From contig JAHBVH010000013.1 in assembly GCA_019637645.1 (NCBI GenBank), forward strand, positions 65,397-129,396: a stretch of 64,000 nt of DNA. The letters run 5' to 3'. Source of the DNA: Caldilineaceae bacterium. GTDB taxonomy: Bacteria; Chloroflexota; Anaerolineae; Caldilineales; Caldilineaceae. The notes beneath the pieces are model-generated. The model had not been told where the DNA came from and ran no database searches. It worked only from the letters and a program-made list of their open reading frames with translations. The position numbers were made by a program, and so were the translations under genes. Below, one piece after another: positions 33,340-40,629 of the stretch; the stretch's first letter is position 1; each line of letters begins with the position of its first letter.

Positions 33340-34281
33340 ATGGCCGCAACAACACAAGCTGCTCCGTCCAGACTGCCACTGGTACAGAAAAAGGTAGCCG
33401 CGCCACGCACCCTGTGGCGCGATGCGTGGGTACAATTTCGTAAAAATAAGCTAGCAATTGTGGGCATGATGGTCCTCGGGGGGCTACTGTTGGCTGCCCT
33501 CTTCGGTCCACTCTGGTATACGGTTGATCCCGAGAAGATTGATATTATGGCTTCTGGATTGACCCCTACCTTCACCGGAGACCATCCCTTTGGCACCGAC
33601 GACTTGGGCCGCGATACGCTGGCGCGTAACCTCTACGGTGGGCGGATCTCACTTGCCGTCGGTTTTACGGCCATGCTACTCGCCATGACAGTCGGTACGC
33701 TGGTCGGGTTGCTCTCTGGCTTTATCCCTAGCCTGGATGGCCCACTCATGCGCTTTACCGATATGATGTTTGCCTTGCCCCAACTACCGCTGTTATTGGT
33801 CATCATCATGCTCTTCCGCGATACGTTACGGGGCCTTTTTGGGGCAGAAGTGGGGATCTTTTTGCTGGTCGTCTTTGTTATTGGCATATTGGGGTGGATG
33901 CCCACGGCGCGCATTGTCCGTGGCTCAGTCCTTTCCATTAAACAAAAAGAGTTTGTCGAGGCCGCCGGTTGTATTGGCGTTCGCCGGGGCAAGATTATGT
34001 TCAAACACATTCTACCGAATGTCATGAGCCCCATTATTGTTTCCGCCACCCTCGGTATCGCTGCCGCTATTTTAACCGAATCAGCCCTCTCCTTTTTGGG
34101 GCTCGGCTTTCCCTCGGATGTGCCAACCTGGGGCCGTCTGCTCTACGATGGGCGCGATTATATGACACGTAACCCCTGGTTGGTGCTCTGGCCTGGTCTC
34201 TTTATCTCGCTCACCATCCTCAGCATCAACTTTATGGGGGATGGCCTGCGCGATGCACTGGATCCGCGTCAGCGCCAATAA
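33340..34281 (+). CDS. ABC transporter permease, DppC/OppC type
   Basis: A 313-residue permease with the DppC N-terminal helix (LAIVGMMVLGGLLLAALFGP) and HPFGTDDLGRDTLARNLYGG, the standard signature before the transport domain. The EAA-like loop is EFVEAAGCIGVRRGKIMFKH. It completes a binding-protein/DppB/DppC set. The two ATPase genes usual for this transporter type (DppD, DppF) are missing here; the next gene is a molybdopterin enzyme in its own unit. AAGGTG lies about 13 bases before the ATG. Confidence 0.92.
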   Translation: MAATTQAAPSRLPLVQKKVAAPRTLWRDAWVQFRKNKLAIVGMMVLGGLLLAALFGPLWYTVDPEKIDIMASGLTPTFTGDHPFGTDDLGRDTLARNLYGGRISLAVGFTAMLLAMTVGTLVGLLSGFIPSLDGPLMRFTDMMFALPQLPLLLVIIMLFRDTLRGLFGAEVGIFLLVVFVIGILGWMPTARIVRGSVLSIKQKEFVEAAGCIGVRRGKIMFKHILPNVMSPIIVSATLGIAAAILTESALSFLGLGFPSDVPTWGRLLYDGRDYMTRNPWLVLWPGLFISLTILSINFMGDGLRDALDPRQRQ

Positions 34282-34308
34282 CGGTAAGGGAATGGTCTTG
34301 CCAAAGGC

Positions 34309-34361
34309 AATAGTCAACAATCAATTGCTAATCATAAATTAGCAATTGATTGTTGACTATT
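34309..34361. terminator. AT-rich 24-base-arm palindrome after the ABC operon
   Basis: Bases 34309-34332 pair perfectly with 34338-34361 around CATAA. The arms (AATAGTCAACAATCAATTGC and onward) are far more AT-rich than the surroundings. Position, 28 bases after the last permease stop, fits a terminator, although no T-run follows. Confidence 0.6.
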
Positions 34362-34404
34362 CATGACCCTGCCCAGTTTGTGCCCCGCCTTCCTGCTAAC
34401 TAGA

Positions 34405-34434
34405 TTGCGGAGATCGCCCGCTTCATAGTAAAAT
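34405..34434 (+). promoter_or_regulatory. Possible promoter of the molybdopterin enzyme gene
   Basis: TTGCGG (34405-34410), an 18-base spacer and TAAAAT (34429-34434) give a reasonable but imperfect sigma-70 match. The 34282-34640 gap holds nothing else besides the AT-rich palindrome. Confidence 0.35.
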
Positions 34435-34640
34435 AGCAACGTGACGCTAGGCTGTGTTTGAACAGTAGATTGGGTCGGCAAAGTAACCTTTGTTTGTTTT
34501 TCTTTGCCATTTGCTTCTCTTATCTCGTCCCTCAGAATCAGGCATCTGCTCTTCCCACCGAAGCGATACCTAGTGCTTTCTGAACAGGATACCGCGATAG
34601 TTTTCTCATACGATTCTTTAGCTTTTAGGAGGCCAGACTG

Positions 34641-36896
34641 ATGAGTGGTACAACCAATGGCACCAATGGCTACAAAGTCATCGGCACCCGCCCTGTCCGT
34701 CCCGACGGCATGGACAAGGTGACCGGTCGGGCTGTGTATGCCAATGACGTTCAATTGCCGAATATGCTCTATGGCAAATTTGTGCGCAGCCCACACGCCC
34801 ATGCGCGTATTATCTCGATCGACACCAGTGCCGCCGAAAAGCTGCCCGGTGTGACCGCCGTCTGCACGCGCGATGACTTTGGCGAAGTGGCGGATCAGAT
34901 TCAAGATATGGGCGAAGATTCGGCCAACCTGCGCGAGCTGCGCGATAACATTATTGCCCACGACAAAGTCCTCTATCATGGGCATCCCGTGGCGGCTGTC
35001 GCGGCCACGAGTGTTCACATCGCCGAGGAAGCCGCCGCTTTGATCAAGGTGGAATATGAAGTGTTGCCGGTGGTGTTGGATGCCAAAGAAGCAATGAAGC
35101 CCGATGCCCCGCTCCTGCACGATAACCTTTTCACCGATGAGTTGGGCAAAAAGGCCGACAAACCATCGAACGTCGCGGCGCATTTCCAACACAGCCGTGG
35201 TGATCTTGCCAAGGGCTTTGCCGCCGCGGATGTCATCGTGGAACGGGAATTCAAAACCGCCATGGTCCACCAGGGCTACATTGAGCCCCATGCCTCAACG
35301 GCCCTGTGGCGTGAAGATGATCACGTGCAGGTTTGGACCAGCACCCAAGGCGCGTTCTCGATTCGCGATCAGGTTGCGGAATTGCTCCATGTGCCGATCT
35401 CGAACGTGCGCGTGACGCCAACTGAAATTGGTGGGGGCTTTGGCGGTAAATTTACTGCCTATACCGATGTGCCCGCCGCCATTCTTTCGCTGAAGAGCGG
35501 TCATCGTCCGGTGAAAATGGCGATGTCGCGCACCGAAGTGCTGCAAGCCACAGGCCCAACCTCGGGTTCCTATATCCGGGTGAAGATGGGCGCGACCAAG
35601 GCTGGCGTCATTACCGCTGCCGAAGCCGAGATGATCTACGAAGCGGGTGCGTTCCCCGGTTCGCCGGTTGGGGCTGGCTCGGCGGTGCTCCTGGCGCCTT
35701 ATCGCCTGGAAAATCTCAAGATTGACGGCTATGATGTCGTGGTCAATCGCCCCAAGACCGGTGCCTATCGTGCCCCCGGCGGGACCAATGCGGCCTTTGC
35801 CTCGGAATCGGTGGTTGACGAATTGGCCGAAAAGCTCGGGATCGACCCGCTGAAATTTCGCCTCATTAATGGCTGTGTTGAAGGGGATCGTCGCCCCGAT
35901 GGCCCGATCTATGGGCCGATTGGCTTTCACCAAACCTTGGAAGCGGCCCAAAATCATCCTCACTATCAAGCGCCGCTCACGGGCAAGCACCGCGGTCGCG
36001 GGGTGGCTTCGGGCTTCTGGTTCAATGGCAGCAATCAATCCAGTGTCACCGTCATTGTCAATGCCGACGGCATCGTCAGCTTGGTAGAAGGCTCGACCGA
36101 CATTGGTGGCAGCCGTGCTTCCGCCGCCATGATGTTGGCCGAAACGCTGCAAATTCCCGTCAATGAAGTGGTACCCCAAGTGGTGGATACCGATTCCATT
36201 GCCATGACCGGCGGCACCGGTGGTAGCAGTGTGACCTTCAAACTCGGTGTGACCGTGCATGAAGCAGGCACCAAGATCATTGAGATCATGAAGGATGGGT
36301 TGGCCGAGCACTGGGAGGTTGAGGCCGCGACGGTTGATTACAAAAATGGGACCTTTAGCCACAACGGCGATAGCATGAGCTTTAAGGACGCGGCGAAAGA
36401 ACTCAACCGCCATGGGCCGATCATGACCAGTGTTGCCAAGACGCCGAAGGGTGCTGGCCCAGGCTTTGCCACCCATATTGTGGATGTGGAAGTGGATCCG
36501 GACACCGGCAAGGTCACGATTCTGCGCTACACCGCGGTCCAAGATGTCGGCCGTGCAATTCACCCCAGCTATGTCGAAGGACAGCTACAGGGTGGCGTGG
36601 CGCAAGGTGTGGGTTGGGCGTTGAATGAAGAATACTTCTACAATAAAGACGGCCATCTCATGAATGCCTCGCTGCTCGACTATCGCATGCCCACCGCGTT
36701 GGATCTGCCGATGATCGATACGGTCATGGTCGAAGTACCCAATCCGGTGCATCCCTTTGGCGTGCGTGGCGTGGGTGAAGTGCCGATTGTCCCGCCCGCG
36801 GCGGCCCTGGCCAATGCGATCTATCGCGCCATTGGGGTTCGTCAGCCCGAATTGCCCATGAATCCGGGACGGATTGCCTTGTCCTTGGTGAAGTAA
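34641..36896 (+). CDS. Xanthine dehydrogenase family molybdopterin-binding large subunit
   Basis: A 751-residue molybdenum hydroxylase large subunit of the xanthine dehydrogenase/aldehyde oxidase/CoxL group. The first block is RPVRPDGMDKVTGRAVYAND, followed by GKFVRSPHAHARI. Molybdopterin-contact blocks are EIGGGFGGKF (about 257-266) and GAYRAPGGTNAAFASES (about 374-390). The catalytic base is E713 in GVGEVPIVPPAAAL. AGGAGG lies nine bases before the ATG. These enzymes normally need a FAD subunit and a 2Fe-2S subunit, and neither is encoded within the window. The protein may share partners encoded elsewhere. The CoxL selenosulfanyl loop AYRCSFR is absent, so CO oxidation is unlikely. Confidence 0.92.
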   Translation: MSGTTNGTNGYKVIGTRPVRPDGMDKVTGRAVYANDVQLPNMLYGKFVRSPHAHARIISIDTSAAEKLPGVTAVCTRDDFGEVADQIQDMGEDSANLRELRDNIIAHDKVLYHGHPVAAVAATSVHIAEEAAALIKVEYEVLPVVLDAKEAMKPDAPLLHDNLFTDELGKKADKPSNVAAHFQHSRGDLAKGFAAADVIVEREFKTAMVHQGYIEPHASTALWREDDHVQVWTSTQGAFSIRDQVAELLHVPISNVRVTPTEIGGGFGGKFTAYTDVPAAILSLKSGHRPVKMAMSRTEVLQATGPTSGSYIRVKMGATKAGVITAAEAEMIYEAGAFPGSPVGAGSAVLLAPYRLENLKIDGYDVVVNRPKTGAYRAPGGTNAAFASESVVDELAEKLGIDPLKFRLINGCVEGDRRPDGPIYGPIGFHQTLEAAQNHPHYQAPLTGKHRGRGVASGFWFNGSNQSSVTVIVNADGIVSLVEGSTDIGGSRASAAMMLAETLQIPVNEVVPQVVDTDSIAMTGGTGGSSVTFKLGVTVHEAGTKIIEIMKDGLAEHWEVEAATVDYKNGTFSHNGDSMSFKDAAKELNRHGPIMTSVAKTPKGAGPGFATHIVDVEVDPDTGKVTILRYTAVQDVGRAIHPSYVEGQLQGGVAQGVGWALNEEYFYNKDGHLMNASLLDYRMPTALDLPMIDTVMVEVPNPVHPFGVRGVGEVPIVPPAAALANAIYRAIGVRQPELPMNPGRIALSLVK

Positions 36897-36940
36897 ATCA
36901 CACGCGGCCAACGCCATACCCCCTGCCGTTGATCTTTGCT

Positions 36941-36980
36941 AAAGGGGCCAGACAAAACCTTTTGTCTGGCCCCTTTTTTT
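36941..36980 (+). terminator. Strong Rho-independent terminator
   Basis: A 17-base stem (AAAGGGGCCAGACAAAA with its complement, two-base CC loop) ends in a run of seven or more T residues. It is 44 bases after the molybdopterin gene stop. Confidence 0.95.
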
Positions 36981-37008
36981 CGCCAATTACCCCGTTCTCC
37001 TGCTCCCT

Positions 37009-37038
37009 TTGACATAGAGGATGGCCGTGCCGTATGAT
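37009..37038 (+). promoter_or_regulatory. Sigma-70 promoter for the desulfhydrase-SDR-kinase run
   Basis: TTGACA (37009-37014), an 18-base spacer and TATGAT (37033-37038), just after the terminator and about 100 bases before the next start codon. Confidence 0.65.
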
Positions 37039-37141
37039 ATAGCGATGGCCTGCTCGCAATCCCACCTGGCCTAATGAAAAGCAACAGAATGGCCATCTTT
37101 GTCGCATGGGTACAGCATCAAATTTATCGTGAGAAAATATT

Positions 37142-38173
37142 ATGCATCAGGAAAAAGCACAGCAATTGGAAGCCGCGATTGCCCGTCTCCCGCGCACGCA
37201 CCTCGGTCTTCTGCCAACGCCCTTGGAAGCACTCCCCCGGCTTAGCGCCGCGCTTGGGGGGCCGCCGATTTATATCAAACGCGATGATTTAACGGGGCTT
37301 GGCTTTGGCGGCAACAAGACCCGCATGCTAGAACTTAGCTTGGCCGAAGGACTCGCCCGCGGCGCCGATACGGTGGTCTTTGGCGCGGCGGTGCAATCGA
37401 ACTACTGTCGGCAATTGGCCGCGGCCTGTGCCAAATTGGGGCTAGAACTGCATCTCTACTTGCGCCCCGAACGGCCCATTGACCAAGAGGAGATCCAAGG
37501 CAACCAACTCCTGCAACGTCTCTTTGGCGCGCAGGTTACGATCCTCGCTGGCAATGATCGCAGCCGGCAACAAGAGATTATCAAAGCCGCCGCCGAAGCG
37601 CTGCGCCAAGCGGGGAAGAATGTCTATTTTCCGCGTCAGCCAGACACCGTTGATCTCGATGTGATTGCCTATGCCGAATCGGCGTTGGAAATTGCCCGCC
37701 AATGTGATGCGCTTGGCATTGCACCACAGGCGGTCTATGTCACCGCTTTTGACACGACCCAGGCGGGCACGGTCTTGGGCCTAGCCTACCTGGAAAGTAC
37801 TATGGCGGTGAAAGGCTTTACGCCCCTGGCTATGCCCCATGACCAGCGCATTCAGAAAATGGTGGATATCGCCAACCAAGCGGCCACCCGGCTTGGCCTG
37901 GCGATCGAACTGAGCGCACAGGACTTTGATAACGATGACAGCTTTATCGGGGAGCGGTACGCCATTCCTACGCCAGAAGGCATGGAAGCGGTTCGCCTCT
38001 TGGCGCGCACCGAAGGAATTTTGCTCGATCCGGTGTATACGGGCAAAGGCTTTGCCGCGCTGATCCAGCATATTCGCACCGGCAAGCTCGATCCGACCCA
38101 ACCTGTCCTCTTCCTCCACACGGGTGGCGCGCCAGCTTTGTTTGGCTATGCCCGTGATCTCCTGGCTGAATAA
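37142..38173 (+). CDS. D-cysteine desulfhydrase / ACC-deaminase family PLP enzyme
   Basis: A 343-residue fold-type II PLP enzyme. IKRDDLTGLGFGGNKTRMLE carries the PLP lysine K59, and GAAVQSNYCRQLAAA (about 81-95) is the substrate/phosphate loop. FLHTGGAPALFGY near the end is the conserved cofactor-stabilising segment. The family includes D-cysteine desulfhydrase, ACC deaminase and L-cysteate lyase; the VQSNYCRQ block and the length favour D-cysteine desulfhydrase-like activity, but the substrate is not certain. The ATG at 37142 has only GAGAAAAT as a weak ribosome site. It starts a five-gene co-directional run ending with the LOV kinase. Confidence 0.85.
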   Translation: MHQEKAQQLEAAIARLPRTHLGLLPTPLEALPRLSAALGGPPIYIKRDDLTGLGFGGNKTRMLELSLAEGLARGADTVVFGAAVQSNYCRQLAAACAKLGLELHLYLRPERPIDQEEIQGNQLLQRLFGAQVTILAGNDRSRQQEIIKAAAEALRQAGKNVYFPRQPDTVDLDVIAYAESALEIARQCDALGIAPQAVYVTAFDTTQAGTVLGLAYLESTMAVKGFTPLAMPHDQRIQKMVDIANQAATRLGLAIELSAQDFDNDDSFIGERYAIPTPEGMEAVRLLARTEGILLDPVYTGKGFAALIQHIRTGKLDPTQPVLFLHTGGAPALFGYARDLLAE

Positions 38174-38189
38174 GGAAAGAAGCGTTCCT

Positions 38190-38888
38190 ATGCATCTCTT
38201 GATCACCTCGGCCACCACCCCGCTGGCCCAAACAATCGCAACTACGCTACAGGGTGAACATACGCTGCGCTTGACGGATCGCACCCCCTGGCCGGGTGCC
38301 GCGACCTTTGCCCTTTCGCCACTCGGGCCGGATCTGGCGACCAATCTGTTGGTACAAGGTATGGATGCTATTGTCCATGTGGCCGAGCCACTGCCCACCG
38401 ACTCGGATCTCCAGCAGATCGACTACCTAACCCGCTGCACCTATAACCTTTGTCTGGCGGCGGCGGCAGAAGGGGTCAAACGGCTCATCTATCTCAGCAC
38501 CTTGGAGCTGATGACCGCCTATGATCCAGCCTATTTAGTCAATGAACGGTGGAAGCCGCTGCCCCCGCCCCACGCACCCGTGTTGGCAAAACATTTGGGG
38601 GAATTTACCTGTCGCGAATTTGCCCGCGAACACCAATTAGCGGTTGTGGTGTTGCGCGTGGGCAAGGTGGTGCGCGCGGAGGAAGTCGCGGGCCAACCTG
38701 TTGATCCCCTGTGGGTCGATGGGCGTGACGTTGCCCAAGCTGTTGCCTTGGCGTTGACGGCTTCGTTGCCGCGCTGGAGTCTCTTTCACATCAGTGCTGT
38801 GTCACCACAGGCCCGCTTTCCGAGCGTCGCTGCTGAGCATACTCTCCACTATACGCCTCACTATAACTTTGCGGGAGATCTGTCATGA
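38190..38888 (+). CDS. NAD(P)-binding SDR/epimerase-like protein
   Basis: A 232-residue Rossmann protein of the extended-SDR/NmrA-like type. The N-terminus MHLLITSATTPLAQTIATTL gives a degenerate dinucleotide loop (TSATTPLA replaces GGxGxxG). RLIYLSTLELM is the usual serine strand, but YxxxK is not evident; LAKHLGEFTCREFAREH lies at its place. It may therefore be a non-catalytic or unusual SDR. The ATG at 38190 has AAGGA 12 bases before it; the frame extends upstream into the previous gene. It overlaps the next SDR gene by four bases. Confidence 0.72.
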   Translation: MHLLITSATTPLAQTIATTLQGEHTLRLTDRTPWPGAATFALSPLGPDLATNLLVQGMDAIVHVAEPLPTDSDLQQIDYLTRCTYNLCLAAAAEGVKRLIYLSTLELMTAYDPAYLVNERWKPLPPPHAPVLAKHLGEFTCREFAREHQLAVVVLRVGKVVRAEEVAGQPVDPLWVDGRDVAQAVALALTASLPRWSLFHISAVSPQARFPSVAAEHTLHYTPHYNFAGDLS

Positions 38889-39616
38889 AAGTCTTGATTC
38901 TCGGCGGCGCAGGGATGTTGGGTCCCTATGTGGTTCCCGCCTTACAGCATGATTATGAATTGCTGGTCACCGATATTCGTCCATTGGATTTTGCTTTTCG
39001 CGGCGACTTTCGGCTGGTGGATGTGGCAAACGCCAACCAGGTCATGGCGGCAGCGGCGGGGATGGATGCCATTATCAATCTCTCTGTGCTCCGCCAAGAC
39101 CGGCAGTTAGCCTTTGATGTCAGTACGTTGGGCTGCTATCACATGATGAACGCCGCGGTTGCCCACGGCATTCGTCGCGTCATCAACACGGGGCCCCATT
39201 TTACCATTGCCGGTCCCTCCTATGAACTCTTTGACTTTGACCTCCATGCCGATATTCCACCCCAACCGGGGATCAATCTCTACGCGCTGACCAAATCGCT
39301 AGGGCAGGAGATCTGTCGCGTCTACACTCAAGCACACGATATCTACGTTCAGACCTATCTTTTTTATAACTTCCGCGATCCGAGTGAGCGCCAACCGGAT
39401 CACAACGTCCGCCCCTTCTCCATCTCTTGGCAAAATGCCGCTCAGATCTTTCCCCTGGGGCTAGACATTCCATTTGACCAGCTTCCTTCCCGTTGCGAGA
39501 TCTTTAATATCTTTACCGATATGCCCCATCACCAATTTAGCAACGATAAGGCCAAACGCGTGCTCGGCTTTGAAACTTGGGATGATATTTCTGCCCTGTG
39601 GCGACGTGCCACGTAA
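38885..39616 (+). CDS. NAD-dependent epimerase/dehydratase family protein
   Basis: A 243-residue extended SDR. MKVLILGGAGMLGPYVVPAL has the glycine-rich NAD loop, LLVTDIRPLDF the second-strand acidic residue, and NLYALTKSLGQEICRVY the YxxxK catalytic pair. At 243 residues it is shorter than typical nucleotide-sugar epimerases (about 310), so the substrate domain is reduced. It is translationally coupled to the preceding SDR (ATGA), and the third SDR follows about 60 bases later. Three SDRs in a row suggest stepwise modification of one sugar. Confidence 0.8.
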   Translation: MKVLILGGAGMLGPYVVPALQHDYELLVTDIRPLDFAFRGDFRLVDVANANQVMAAAAGMDAIINLSVLRQDRQLAFDVSTLGCYHMMNAAVAHGIRRVINTGPHFTIAGPSYELFDFDLHADIPPQPGINLYALTKSLGQEICRVYTQAHDIYVQTYLFYNFRDPSERQPDHNVRPFSISWQNAAQIFPLGLDIPFDQLPSRCEIFNIFTDMPHHQFSNDKAKRVLGFETWDDISALWRRAT

Positions 39617-39674
39617 GCCAGCCCAAGCGATTCGTGTCGGTCTTCAGTCTCTAGTAGAAAAAGCAGGTGTGTCG

Positions 39675-40628
39675 TTGAAAAAAATTTTAATCACCGGTTC
39701 CAGTGGCCAAATCGGCACCAATTTAGCCCTGCTTCTGCTCGAAAAGGGCCATGCCGTGTGGGGCATTGATCGGCGCCCCAATCCTTGGACCGATAAAATC
39801 CCCACCTTTCTGCAAGATCTAAGCGTCGCTACGCCTGGGTTTCACCAAGACTTCGGCCTGCCGGATTTGCCGCCGGATCTCGATCTGGTGGTGCATTTTG
39901 CGGCCCATGCCAAAGTGCATGAATTGGTCGAACAGCCACAGCGCGCACTCGCGAATGTGACGATGACCTTCAATGTTTTGGAATTCTGTCGCCACCACCA
40001 CCTGCCGCTGCTCTTTAGCAGCACACGCGAGGTCTACGGGGATATTCATCACTACATCACCGAAGAATCGTATGCCGATTTTGCCTATACCGAAAGCCCC
40101 TATTCGGCCAGCAAGATTGCAGGTGAGGCATTTGTCTATGCCTATGCGCGCTGCTATGGCTTGCGCTATCTGGTCTTCCGCTTTAGCAACGTTTATGGCC
40201 GCTATGATAACGACTTGGAACGGATGGAGCGGGTCATTCCGCTCTTTATCCGCAAGATCGCCCAGGAAGAACCGATCACGATCTATGGCGAGGATAAGTT
40301 GCTCGATTTCACCTATGTGGACGATTGTGTCGATGGCGTGCTACGCGGGATTGCGTTGCTACTGAGTGACAAAGAGGCCAATCATACCATCAACCTCGCC
40401 TATGGGCAGGGCAACTCTTTGGTTGATCTTGCCACTTATATTGGGGGAACCTTGGGCAAAGAGCCCAATATTAGCGTCAAACCGACCCGCAAGGGCGAAG
40501 TAACCCGCTATGTCGCGAATATTGGGCGGGCCCGTGCCCTCCTTGGCTATCATCCGCAGACCTCGCTCGCCGAAGGGATTCCCAAGGCTGTGGCATGGTC
40601 TTTGCAGTGGCAGGAGCTGGCAAAATAA
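39675..40628 (+). CDS. UDP-glucose-4-epimerase-like nucleotide-sugar epimerase/dehydratase
   Basis: A 317-residue extended SDR. ILITGSSGQIGTNLALLLLE is the NAD loop, VWGIDRRPNPW the Asp strand, LLFSSTREVYGD the Ser/Thr site and SPYSASKIAGEAFVYAYARC the YxxxK pair. FRFSNVYGRYD is the substrate-loop motif of GalE-like enzymes. No ATG fits: a TTG at 39675 with AGCAGG seven bases upstream is the best start (a GTG at 39669 is the alternative). The stop is one base before the LOV kinase start codon, so the two are co-translated. Which nucleotide sugar is used is open. Confidence 0.82.
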   Translation: MKKILITGSSGQIGTNLALLLLEKGHAVWGIDRRPNPWTDKIPTFLQDLSVATPGFHQDFGLPDLPPDLDLVVHFAAHAKVHELVEQPQRALANVTMTFNVLEFCRHHHLPLLFSSTREVYGDIHHYITEESYADFAYTESPYSASKIAGEAFVYAYARCYGLRYLVFRFSNVYGRYDNDLERMERVIPLFIRKIAQEEPITIYGEDKLLDFTYVDDCVDGVLRGIALLLSDKEANHTINLAYGQGNSLVDLATYIGGTLGKEPNISVKPTRKGEVTRYVANIGRARALLGYHPQTSLAEGIPKAVAWSLQWQELAK

Positions 40629-40629
40629 C

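Noticed and set aside
34332..35291. A 319-codon minus-strand frame spanning the upstream gap and the start of the molybdopterin gene.
   Set aside because: Most of it is antisense to the gene; the part in the gap has no ribosome site or domain.
35295..36563. A 422-codon minus-strand open frame inside the molybdopterin enzyme gene.
   Set aside because: It is antisense to a gene with clear family motifs, its product has no recognisable domain, and GC-rich third positions create such frames throughout the window.
36941..36980. The long stem after the molybdopterin gene considered as a member of the dispersed palindromes.
   Set aside because: Its sequence is unrelated to those families and it has a proper T-run, so it is an ordinary intrinsic terminator.
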